Source of the DNA: Bacteroidota bacterium
Lineage (GTDB): Bacteria; Bacteroidota; Bacteroidia; Chitinophagales; Chitinophagaceae
Reading direction: 5' to 3'
Assembly (NCBI GenBank): GCA_947461985.1
Contig: CANHNT010000136.1
Location: 1 to 5,611, forward strand
Length of the DNA stretch: 5,611 nt
This document shows positions 1-5,611 of this stretch, in pieces (position 1 is the first letter of the stretch; the number at the start of each line of letters is the position of its first letter). Both the position numbers and the translations under genes were made by a program. A model generated the notes under the pieces. It saw only the letters and a program-made list of their open reading frames with translations. It searched no databases and had not been told where the DNA came from.

Positions 1-333
1 AGTTTAATGTTAATGTCTTTTATGGATATTCAGCTCATACTTGGATTGGTTCTTTATTTTTTAGGTGCTTTGGGACTCAAAAATATTCAAAATATGGGAA
101 TGGGTGAAGTCATGAAAAATCCGTATAGTCGTTTTTTTGCCATGGAGCATCTTGTAGGCATGCTAATTGCCATTGTTATTTTTCATGTAGGTCGTTCAAA
201 AAGTAAAAAAGCAATGGATGATGCATCAAAACATAAAAAAGCATTCGTTTATTATTTAATAGGATTGCTTATTATTTTAGCCTCTATTCCTTGGCCTTTT
301 AAAGCTGGTTTTGAAGGTATAGGATGGTTTTAA
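1..333 (+). CDS. Small integral membrane protein, 5'-truncated by the window edge (Bacteroidota 'cytochrome B-like' family)
   Basis: The frame is open from base 1 to the TAA at 331-333, giving 110 residues without a start that must be real. The Met codons near the edge lie inside what looks like a transmembrane helix (DIQLILGLVLYF), so the true start is probably upstream and an N-terminal helix is missing. Three hydrophobic segments are visible at fragment residues about 10-26, 46-63 and 82-100. Conserved-looking motifs are RFF..EH (residues 44-50), a basic SKSKKA loop (66-71) and ASIPWPF (94-100). From memory these match a family of roughly 150-residue Bacteroidota membrane proteins that automatic pipelines often label cytochrome B. 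His50 could be a ligand, but nothing here proves heme binding, so I give no function beyond inner-membrane protein. It converges on the DinB-like gene. Confidence 0.75.
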   Translation, partial: SLMLMSFMDIQLILGLVLYFLGALGLKNIQNMGMGEVMKNPYSRFFAMEHLVGMLIAIVIFHVGRSKSKKAMDDASKHKKAFVYYLIGLLIILASIPWPFKAGFEGIGWF

Positions 334-372
334 TTCCTGAAAGTATCTTAATATCGAGATTTGTAAAGCCCG

Positions 373-392
373 TTCTTTTTTATTGAAAAGGA
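373..392. terminator. Possible weak hairpin in the convergent spacer
   Basis: The 65-bp spacer between the two convergent stop codons (334-398) contains an imperfect inverted repeat: CTTTT at 375-379 pairs with AAAAG at 386-390, and the stem extends to eight pairs if two G-T wobbles are allowed, with a TATT loop. A T-rich stretch follows on the plus strand at 398-406. Convergent genes need termination here, but the stem is almost all A-T and therefore weak. A second A/T-only palindrome (398-414) overlaps the end of the DinB-like gene. Either could arise by chance in such AT-rich sequence. Confidence 0.2.
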
Positions 393-398
393 AGCGAT

Positions 399-935
399 TT
401 ATTTTTGAAATAAAGGAAAATAACGCTCTTTCATAATTGTAACATGATGAACTTCATGCCCAGTAATTATCCATGCACAAGCCCTAACGCTCATCGTGAA
501 ACTGCTTGCAATTCCTGCCCGTTTCATAAATGATGTTGGCATATTATTAAAAAAGGCGATGCTTGCTTGTCGGGTAGTTTTATATTCTTTCAATAATTTT
601 TTAATCGGAATATTATTTGCTTGGGCTTCTTTAGCAAATTCGTTTTCATCAAAAAAAGGCATTGGTGTTTTATCATTTCTTGCAAAACGCATGGCTCGGT
701 AAATAAATACCCGTTCGCAATCTATTATATGAACCAATAAATCCTTTAAACTCCATTTTTCAGGCGCGTAGGGTGTGCACAATTGCTCCTCTGTAAAAGT
801 TAGCAATGTTGTTTCTAGCCATTTGCTGTTTGCTTTTAGTTGGTCCAAAACACTTGTTTTTTCATCAACTAATTGAACGTATTGTTCATAATACATGGCA
901 TGTTCGGTGTAATTTGGCTTTGTTATTTTTTTCAT
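399..935 (-). CDS. DinB superfamily protein (putative metal-dependent enzyme)
   Basis: This 178-residue protein has the length and layout of the DinB/YfiT-like four-helix-bundle superfamily, whose members often bind a divalent metal through three histidines and include thiol-S-transferases such as the bacillithiol enzyme BstA. The expected ligands are visible: His69 in LLVHIIDCERVF, then His160 and His164 in the C-terminal GHEVHHVTIMKERY motif (H-x3-H; His163 lies between them). The segment KWSLKDLLVHIIDCERVF is typical of the second helix. There is no signal peptide, so it is probably cytoplasmic. The ATG (complement of 933-935) starts 10 bp after the hemW stop, which suggests co-transcription from the hemW promoter; no Shine-Dalgarno sequence is seen. 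The substrate cannot be read from the sequence. Family assignment is strong; the enzymatic role is inferred. Confidence 0.85.
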   Translation of the reverse strand: MKKITKPNYTEHAMYYEQYVQLVDEKTSVLDQLKANSKWLETTLLTFTEEQLCTPYAPEKWSLKDLLVHIIDCERVFIYRAMRFARNDKTPMPFFDENEFAKEAQANNIPIKKLLKEYKTTRQASIAFFNNMPTSFMKRAGIASSFTMSVRACAWIITGHEVHHVTIMKERYFPLFQK

Positions 936-945
936 GATAAATGGT

Positions 946-2073
946 TTAAACTAAAAAAAAATCTGCTGCAATATGATCTGCCAATAATTTTCCTTGTTGA
1001 GTTAATGTAATGATATGCTTGTTTTCTTTGATTAATTCATGTGAAAGATATTGATTTTTTGTGCGTTCAAAAGCTGCTTTTTGTGCCTCTGTAAATTGAT
1101 TTATAACCGATGAATAATTATACCCTTCTATGGTTCGTAATCCAATCATAATGGATTCATTGATAATTTGCGAAGCTGTTAATACTTCCAACTCAATCAA
1201 TGGATTCTTGTTTTGTATACCTTTAATATAGGTTGCATTATTGGCTATATTCCATTGTCGGCAGCTTCCATTATAGGAGTGTGCAGAAGGGCCTATACCT
1301 AAATAGGAAACGCCTTTCCAATAACTGCTGTTGTGCTGTGCTCTTTTACCAGGCTTGGCATAATTAGAAATTTCATAATGCTCAAAGCCATTTTCGTTTA
1401 GGCGATTCATTAAATATTCATATTGTTTGGCACTTTGATCTGCATCCATGGGAGGCATTTTTTTGTGTTGAATAAATGAACTGAATGCCGTGTGAGGTTC
1501 AATTGTCATGGCATAACAAGATAAATGGGGAATATTCATTTCCAAAACGGTATCAATATTGTGGGTCCATTTTTTGTCGGTTAATAACGGATAACCAAAA
1601 ATTAAATCTACACTGATATTGTCAATGCCCGATTCCAATGCATTGTGAATGCAACTTACCGCTTCCAATCCATTGTGCGTTCTGTTCATGAAAAGCAAAT
1701 CTTCATCAAAAAAACTTTGAATTCCTATGCTTAAACGATTGATGCCCATTTTTGCAAATGCACTTATTTTTTCTTTTTGCAAATCATCAGGATTGGCTTC
1801 TAAAGTCAGTTCTATTTTTTCTGCAACGTTGAAATTTTTATAAACTGCATCAATGATTTTTTCTAAATCTACAACATCTAAAATACTTGGCGTTCCACCT
1901 CCAAAATAAATGGTTTCTATTTTTTCTGAAGAAAAATAAGTTTTGCGAAGTTCTATCTCAGATACTAAACTATTAATTAATTCGTTTTTAAGGTTTAAAG
2001 TAGTTGAAAAATGAAAATTGCAATAATGACATGCTTTTTTGCAAAAGGGAATATGAATGTAAATGCCTGCCAT
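946..2073 (-). CDS. hemW: HemW, radical SAM heme chaperone (formerly 'HemN-like coproporphyrinogen III oxidase')
   Basis: This is a 375-residue radical-SAM protein of normal HemW length. Visible motifs in order are: IYIHIPFC at 4-11; the iron-sulfur motif CxxxCxxC (Cys11, Cys15, Cys18) followed by Phe20; GGGTPS at 58-63 (SAM-binding region); LEANP at 91-95; RLSIGIQSF at 113-121; SVDLIFGYP at 154-162; YEISNYAKPG at 233-242; HNSSYW at 247-252; and GIGPSAHS at 259-266. True coproporphyrinogen dehydrogenase HemN carries a fourth Cys (CxxxCxxCxC). Here that position is Phe, and the HNxxYW motif is the HemW signature associated with heme binding, so HemW (heme delivery to acceptor proteins) is favoured over HemN. 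I chose the ATG at 2071-2073 because the protein then begins MAGIYIHIPF, as in homologues. A 32-residue upstream extension is possible in frame but looks like translated intergenic DNA. It is the first gene of a probable operon with the DinB-like gene. Confidence 0.95.
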   Translation of the reverse strand: MAGIYIHIPFCKKACHYCNFHFSTTLNLKNELINSLVSEIELRKTYFSSEKIETIYFGGGTPSILDVVDLEKIIDAVYKNFNVAEKIELTLEANPDDLQKEKISAFAKMGINRLSIGIQSFFDEDLLFMNRTHNGLEAVSCIHNALESGIDNISVDLIFGYPLLTDKKWTHNIDTVLEMNIPHLSCYAMTIEPHTAFSSFIQHKKMPPMDADQSAKQYEYLMNRLNENGFEHYEISNYAKPGKRAQHNSSYWKGVSYLGIGPSAHSYNGSCRQWNIANNATYIKGIQNKNPLIELEVLTASQIINESIMIGLRTIEGYNYSSVINQFTEAQKAAFERTKNQYLSHELIKENKHIITLTQQGKLLADHIAADFFLV

Positions 2074-2091
2074 AATCAGTATTAATAAATG

Positions 2092-2099
2092 TAAATGTA
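2092..2099 (-). promoter_or_regulatory. Putative hemW -7 element (TACATTTA)
   Basis: On the minus strand the sequence TACATTTA resembles the Bacteroidota -7 consensus TAnnTTTG, differing only in the last base. It ends 18 nt before the hemW ATG, so the mRNA leader would be only about 10-12 nt. No clear -33 TTTG is visible at the expected distance. It overlaps the candidate element for the divergent gene by two bases. Confidence 0.3.
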
Positions 2100-2105
2100 C
2101 TTTCT
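2098..2105 (+). promoter_or_regulatory. Putative -7 element for the Omp85-like gene (TACTTTCT)
   Basis: TACTTTCT is a two-mismatch variant of the Bacteroidota -7 consensus TAnnTTTG and ends 17 nt before the preferred TTG start at 2123. Its position supports that start, because initiation at the ATG at 2063 would place the start codon upstream of this element. No convincing -33 box is seen, so this is suggestive only. Confidence 0.25.
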
Positions 2106-2122
2106 TTGTAAATATAAACGAA

Positions 2123-3904
2123 TTGAAAACAAAATTTTTATATATCCTATTTTTGTTGTGTTGCTCCACTTTTGAGGGTGAGACACAAAATTATCGCTTG
2201 CAATTAAGCGGTCAGGATAAAGATAGCTTTTTGTTGTTAAGTCAAATGCCTATTCATTTTCAAAGCGCTACAGATGGTGAAATAGCCTTGCAAAATGCAA
2301 AAAACGAATTAATTAAAAAAGGATATTTTGCGGCAAGCATCGACAGTGTGCAATGGAGCGATTCAAGTGCAAATGCATTTGTTTTTTTGGGTAAAAAATA
2401 TGAATGGGCATTGTTAATGAATAAAAATATTCCCCAAAATTTATTAACTCAATTTCGTTTTGATGAAAAAAAATATTTCAATAAACCGATTGATTTAAAA
2501 AAAATAGAATCCTTGTTCAATAAAATAACTCAATATTATGAAAATAATGGATATCCTTTTTGTGCCTTACAATTAGATAGTTTAACAGAACAGGATGGAA
2601 AAATATCGGCGCTTTTGTTATTGGAAAAAGGGCCATTGACAAAAATTGACAGCATTAAAATAAATGAAGAAGCCAATATTTCTAAAAGCTACGTATTGAA
2701 TTATTTAGGCTTAAAAGAAGGCATGTTGTACGATGAACGAAAAATAAAATCTATCAACAAAAAATTGAGGGAGCTTAATTTTTTAGAAGCCTCTAGCCCA
2801 TGGAGAATTTATTTTACGTCTGTAAAAACTACCTTAAATCTGTACTTAAAAAATAAATCGGCTAATCAAGCAGATGTACTCATCGGGTTGCTGCCCAACA
2901 ATTCAGAAATTGGAGGCAAATTTTTAGTAACAGGAGACATCAAACTAGGATTGGCGAATGCACTTAATAAAGGAGAAAGCATTCAAATAAATTGGCAAAA
3001 TTTACAATACAAATCGCCTCGATACGACATTAAATTTTTGATGCCTTATTTACTCAATTCACCCATTGGAATTACCGGGAAATTTAATTTTTATAAAAAA
3101 GATACCACCTTTAAAACCATTAACGGACAGCTTGGATTATTATATCAATTATCGGCTTCGGATTATGTAAAAGTATATTATGAATTGGCCAGCAGTCAAT
3201 TAGTGAGTGTAAATATTGCCAATTTAAAATTTACCAGGGCATTGCCAGCCAATGCAGATGTATCCTATAAAACAATTGGATTAGAAACTGTTTTTCAACA
3301 AGTAGATTATCGATTAAATCCAAGAAAAGGGTATTCAATATTTATCAATGCCGGCTTATCGTTTAGAACAATTTTAAAAAATGAAACCATCGAATCTACA
3401 TTTGATGCAATTGCTCAAAAACCTTTTTCATACTTATATGATACCCTAATTTTAAAAAACAATAAATATCAATTGCAATCAAAATGGCACTATTATTTTC
3501 CATTGAAAAAAAGAGCCACAATAGCAGCTATGCTCAATGCAGGTGTTACGATTAGTAATAATACACTCTATAAAAATGAATTGTTTCAAATTGGCGGTTA
3601 CCGATTGTTACGGGGTTTTGATGAAGGCAGTTTGTTTGTAAATAATTATGAAATTTTAACGATTGAACCAAGGTATTTATTATCGACCAATTCCTATTTC
3701 TTTTTGTTTACCGATGTTGGTTTTATTCAAGAAAAATACAATACCATTAACAGAAACAGCATGCCATATAGTGTTGGATTAGGCATGTCGTTTGAAACCA
3801 AAAGCGGACAATTTAACATTAGTTATGCGGTGGGAACCATGCAAAAACAAGGCATTCAATTAAAAAATTCTAAAATACATTTTGGCTATGTAAATTATTT
3901 TTAA
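2123..3904 (+). CDS. Omp85-superfamily (BamA/TamA-like) outer-membrane protein with POTRA domains
   Basis: The protein is 593 residues if it starts at TTG 2123. That start gives a short basic N-terminus (Met-Lys-Thr-Lys) and a hydrophobic core to about residue 14, a good export signal. The only in-frame ATG upstream (2063) overlaps the hemW start and would put about 22 atypical residues before the signal. Residues about 44-247 look like two or three POTRA modules: IALQNAKNELIKKGYF at 54-69, LKKIESLFNKITQYYENNGYPF at 125-146, and an IDSIKI strand at 175-180 followed by a YLGLKEGMLYDERKIKSI segment. From about residue 250 alternating strands form a predicted 16-strand-type barrel. The hallmark is GGYRLLRGF at 491-499, carrying the RGF of the Omp85 loop-6 (V/I)RG(F/Y) motif, and the chain ends in Phe. 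Family role: insertion or translocation of proteins at the outer membrane. It is shorter and has fewer POTRAs than canonical BamA, so TamA-like or client-specific function is possible. Cys13-Cys14 lacks a proper lipobox. Confidence 0.85.
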   Translation: MKTKFLYILFLLCCSTFEGETQNYRLQLSGQDKDSFLLLSQMPIHFQSATDGEIALQNAKNELIKKGYFAASIDSVQWSDSSANAFVFLGKKYEWALLMNKNIPQNLLTQFRFDEKKYFNKPIDLKKIESLFNKITQYYENNGYPFCALQLDSLTEQDGKISALLLLEKGPLTKIDSIKINEEANISKSYVLNYLGLKEGMLYDERKIKSINKKLRELNFLEASSPWRIYFTSVKTTLNLYLKNKSANQADVLIGLLPNNSEIGGKFLVTGDIKLGLANALNKGESIQINWQNLQYKSPRYDIKFLMPYLLNSPIGITGKFNFYKKDTTFKTINGQLGLLYQLSASDYVKVYYELASSQLVSVNIANLKFTRALPANADVSYKTIGLETVFQQVDYRLNPRKGYSIFINAGLSFRTILKNETIESTFDAIAQKPFSYLYDTLILKNNKYQLQSKWHYYFPLKKRATIAAMLNAGVTISNNTLYKNELFQIGGYRLLRGFDEGSLFVNNYEILTIEPRYLLSTNSYFFLFTDVGFIQEKYNTINRNSMPYSVGLGMSFETKSGQFNISYAVGTMQKQGIQLKNSKIHFGYVNYF

Positions 3905-3927
3905 GATTATTTTAACTAATGAAATGG

Positions 3928-3935
3928 TAGATTCG
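3928..3935 (+). promoter_or_regulatory. Putative -7 element (TAGATTCG) before the barrel protein gene
   Basis: TAGATTCG matches the Bacteroidota -7 consensus TAnnTTTG except for C in place of T at position seven. It ends 18 nt before the ATG at 3954, inside the 49-bp spacer after the Omp85-like gene, so the downstream gene may have its own promoter as well as read-through. No -33 TTTG is seen at a suitable distance. Confidence 0.3.
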
Positions 3936-3953
3936 TGACCTAATTAAAGAATT

Positions 3954-5228
3954 ATGAAAAAATACCCTACACTTATTTTTCTATTTTTTTCTTCACTTTT
4001 ATATGCACAAGAAAAACCAAATTATTTGAATGTTTTTTTAGATTGTAGCAATAACGCTAGCGATTGTTATTACGATTATGTTCGTCAAGAATTGAGCTTG
4101 ATAACCTTTGTTAGAGATAGAACGGATGCCGATGTTCATTTGCTTTTAAAAAGTAATTGGAATACGCAAGGAACACAAATAACGACTCTTTTTGTCATTG
4201 GAAAACGAGCATTTGAAAACAAAAATGATACGATAAATTATTCTGCACGTCCAAGTTTTACAGAGGATGAAAAAAGAAAACAATTAGTGAAAAGTATTAA
4301 AATTGCATTGTTGCCTTACATTTCTAAAACAACATTAGTAGATAAAATTGTAACCGAATTTAAACGAAAAGAAGGCGAAGAAATGATGAATGATTCGGTA
4401 GCAAAAAAGAAAGACCCTTACAATTATTGGGTGTTTCAGTTTGGATTATCTGGTAATTATTCTGGCAATCAAGTATCTAAAGATGCCAATGGAAATGGAT
4501 ATTTTTTTGCTGATAGAGAAACCCCAATCACTAAAACTAATTTTTATATAAATGCCAGTGAACAATATAGTAAATATGAAAGTCAAGGGGATGTGTATGA
4601 ATACGATTTTCAAGAATTTAGTTTGGGTTTAGACCATGTGAAAAAAATCAATGAGCATTATGCATTGGGTGGGGGTGCTTCTTTTAATAATTCGATATTT
4701 AGCAATTTAAAATCTCAAATAACCATAGGCCCCAAAATAGAATACAGCATTTTTCCGTATAAAAAATTTAACAATATTCGTTGGGTGTTTGGCTATGCCA
4801 TTGATGCTCGAAACAATAGCTATTACGACACTACTGTTTACTTAAAAACAAAAGAATTCTTTTTTGCACAAGAAGTAAATTCTATTTTTAGTAATACACA
4901 AGAATGGGGTAGCATCAACTTCGGTATTTTTTGGAGAAACCTAATGCAAGATTGGCAAAAAAATAATTTATCATTTAAAGGTGCAGTATCATTAAAGGTT
5001 GCTAAAGGTTTAAACATGGCTGTTTGGGGTAATTATAATTTTGTTAGAAATCAAATTAATATTAGAAAAGGGGATGCAACAATAGACCAGTTGTTGGCAC
5101 AAAACAGAGAAATATTAAGTAATTATAATTTTGAAATTGGAGTTGGCATGAGTTATCGGTTTGGTAGCAAATTCAATGATGCTGTTAATCCCTCATTTAA
5201 AGGCATGAGCTATAGTATTAATTACTAG
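3954..5228 (+). CDS. Uncharacterised outer-membrane protein: Cys-containing periplasmic domain plus C-terminal beta-barrel
   Basis: The product has 424 residues. It begins with a classical Sec signal peptide (Lys2-Lys3, hydrophobic core, LLYAQ at 15-19; cleavage probably near Ala18). Residues about 22-125 form a compact domain with Cys31-x6-Cys38, DYVRQEL at 41-47 and FVRDRTDADVHLL at 52-64, followed by SFTEDEKRKQL at 101-111. After a charged linker comes DPYNYWVF at 154-161, and from there to about 403 aromatic, alternating beta-strands suggest an outer-membrane barrel ending in MSYRFG, with a short tail to a terminal Tyr. I recall similar architecture (LDC...DY(I/V)R.E...F(V)RDR..ADVH plus D.WNYWVF) in hypothetical proteins of Bacteroidota and other phyla, but I know no experimentally assigned function. 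The first domain may bind something in the periplasm, with the two Cys possibly forming a disulfide. It lies 49 bp after the Omp85-like gene in the same direction. Confidence 0.75.
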   Translation: MKKYPTLIFLFFSSLLYAQEKPNYLNVFLDCSNNASDCYYDYVRQELSLITFVRDRTDADVHLLLKSNWNTQGTQITTLFVIGKRAFENKNDTINYSARPSFTEDEKRKQLVKSIKIALLPYISKTTLVDKIVTEFKRKEGEEMMNDSVAKKKDPYNYWVFQFGLSGNYSGNQVSKDANGNGYFFADRETPITKTNFYINASEQYSKYESQGDVYEYDFQEFSLGLDHVKKINEHYALGGGASFNNSIFSNLKSQITIGPKIEYSIFPYKKFNNIRWVFGYAIDARNNSYYDTTVYLKTKEFFFAQEVNSIFSNTQEWGSINFGIFWRNLMQDWQKNNLSFKGAVSLKVAKGLNMAVWGNYNFVRNQINIRKGDATIDQLLAQNREILSNYNFEIGVGMSYRFGSKFNDAVNPSFKGMSYSINY

Positions 5229-5238
5229 TTTTATTGCT

Positions 5239-5246
5239 TATCTTCG
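5239..5246 (+). promoter_or_regulatory. Putative -7 element (TATCTTCG) before the last gene
   Basis: TATCTTCG matches TAnnTTTG except for C at position seven, the same substitution as in the element at 3928. It ends 15 nt before the ATG at 5262, within the 33-bp spacer. It also sits in a small inverted repeat, TTATC-TTC-GATAA (5238-5250), which is too short to be a convincing operator. No -33 box is evident. Confidence 0.3.
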
Positions 5247-5261
5247 ATAAAATAAATTTTC

Positions 5262-5611
5262 ATGAAACCACTTATTTTCTCTTTTATTTTAGCTACTTGT
5301 ACACTCGGAATGTGGGCCCAAGAAAAAACACAAACGGGTCATTTTACAGGTCCTTTTTCCGCACCATTGATTGCATCAAACAATACCCAAGATTTATTGA
5401 AAACCAATTGGGAAATTTCTTTTCAGTCATTATACAAAAAAAATAAGGCAGACATTTTTCATACAAAAGCATTGAAAAATAAAAAAATGGAAGATAAAAT
5501 AAAAGCCATTCGAGCACAAAATTTCAATCAACCCTTACAAAAAACAACCGCTAATAATCCTACCATTGGGACTAATTTTAAAGGCAATGAATTAAAAACA
5601 TGGACACCAAC
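5262..5611 (+). CDS. Secreted protein, 3'-truncated by the window edge
   Basis: The frame opens with ATG at 5262 and has no stop before the window ends, giving 116 residues of an unfinished protein. The first 20 residues are a clear Sec signal peptide: Lys2, a hydrophobic core and a C-region GMWAQ, with probable cleavage after Ala19 or Gln20. The mature N-terminus is polar and Lys/Asn/Gln-rich, with SLYKKNKADIFHTKALKNKK at residues about 59-78, then NPTIGTNFKGNELKTWTP near the end. From memory, Pro-x-Ile-Gly-x-Asn-Phe-x-Gly-Asn followed by TP is seen early in large Bacteroidota secreted proteins that carry type IX sorting tails, where it often precedes repeat or propeller-like domains; the tail cannot be checked here. 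It starts 33 bp after the barrel gene in the same direction. The gene is very probably real; its function is unknown. Confidence 0.75.
   Translation, partial: MKPLIFSFILATCTLGMWAQEKTQTGHFTGPFSAPLIASNNTQDLLKTNWEISFQSLYKKNKADIFHTKALKNKKMEDKIKAIRAQNFNQPLQKTTANNPTIGTNFKGNELKTWTP

Noticed and set aside
398..414. TTTATTT-TTG-AAATAAA palindrome as a terminator
   Set aside because: The stem is purely A-T, overlaps the last codons of the DinB-like gene and has no adjoining GC stem; chance is likely in this base composition.
496..702. 68-residue plus-strand open frame
   Set aside because: It lies entirely antisense to the well-supported DinB-like gene, whose metal-ligand motifs are intact, and its translation shows no recognisable features.
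946..2073. Annotation as HemN, oxygen-independent coproporphyrinogen III dehydrogenase
   Set aside because: The fourth Cys of the HemN motif is Phe here and the HNxxYW motif of HemW is present.
2159..2164. Lipoprotein lipobox at the double Cys of the Omp85-like signal peptide
   Set aside because: The residues before each Cys (Leu-Leu and Leu-Cys) do not fit the lipobox, which needs a small residue such as Gly, Ala or Ser directly before the Cys.
2074..2169. 32-residue N-terminal extension of HemW
   Set aside because: HemW proteins typically begin just before the IYIHIPFC segment; the extension would run through the divergent spacer and into the signal peptide region of the opposite gene.
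5029..5133. 15-nt direct repeat GTAATTATAATTTTG at 5029-5043 and 5119-5133
   Set aside because: The copies are in frame within the barrel gene and both encode Asn-Tyr-Asn-Phe in neighbouring predicted strands; this looks like barrel-strand composition, not a mobile or regulatory repeat.
5234..5446. 70-residue plus-strand open frame
   Set aside because: It overlaps, in another frame, the gene starting at 5262 that has a clear signal peptide; its own translation has no coherent motif.

Overview
The window is AT-rich, densely packed bacterial chromosome and most probably comes from a member of the phylum Bacteroidota. Four things point there: no purine-rich Shine-Dalgarno sequence before any start; -7-like elements resembling the Bacteroidota consensus TAnnTTTG shortly before several genes; signal peptides ending near Ala-Gln (two of the three exported proteins); and the families themselves, which include a small 'cytochrome B-like' membrane protein, outer-membrane beta-barrels and a secreted protein with a Gly-Thr-Asn-Phe motif. 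No RNA gene, insertion sequence, integrase, CRISPR array or phage gene is visible.

Layout. Positions 1-333 (+) hold the 3' part of a small integral membrane protein whose N-terminus lies outside the window. A 65-bp convergent spacer follows. On the minus strand, hemW (946-2073) and a DinB-superfamily gene (399-935) form a probable two-gene operon with a 10-bp gap. A 49-bp divergent spacer then separates hemW from a plus-strand run of three exported or envelope proteins: an Omp85/BamA-TamA-like outer-membrane protein (2123-3904, probably starting at TTG), an uncharacterised protein with a Cys-containing periplasmic domain and a predicted C-terminal beta-barrel (3954-5228), and the 5' part of a secreted protein (5262 to the window end).

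How the genes fit together. HemW is a radical-SAM heme-handling protein, and the DinB-like protein is a probable metal-binding enzyme of unknown substrate; their link is only co-transcription. The plus-strand run looks like an outer-membrane and secretion neighbourhood. The Omp85 protein could help assemble or translocate envelope proteins, possibly its neighbours, but that is inference from adjacency.

Novelty. I found no convincing new system. The least explained item is the two-domain protein at 3954-5228 beside a non-canonical Omp85 protein. The other useful observations concern start sites and promoters: the TTG start, the overlapping divergent promoters, and a TAnnTTyG-like box at a nearly constant distance before the start codons.
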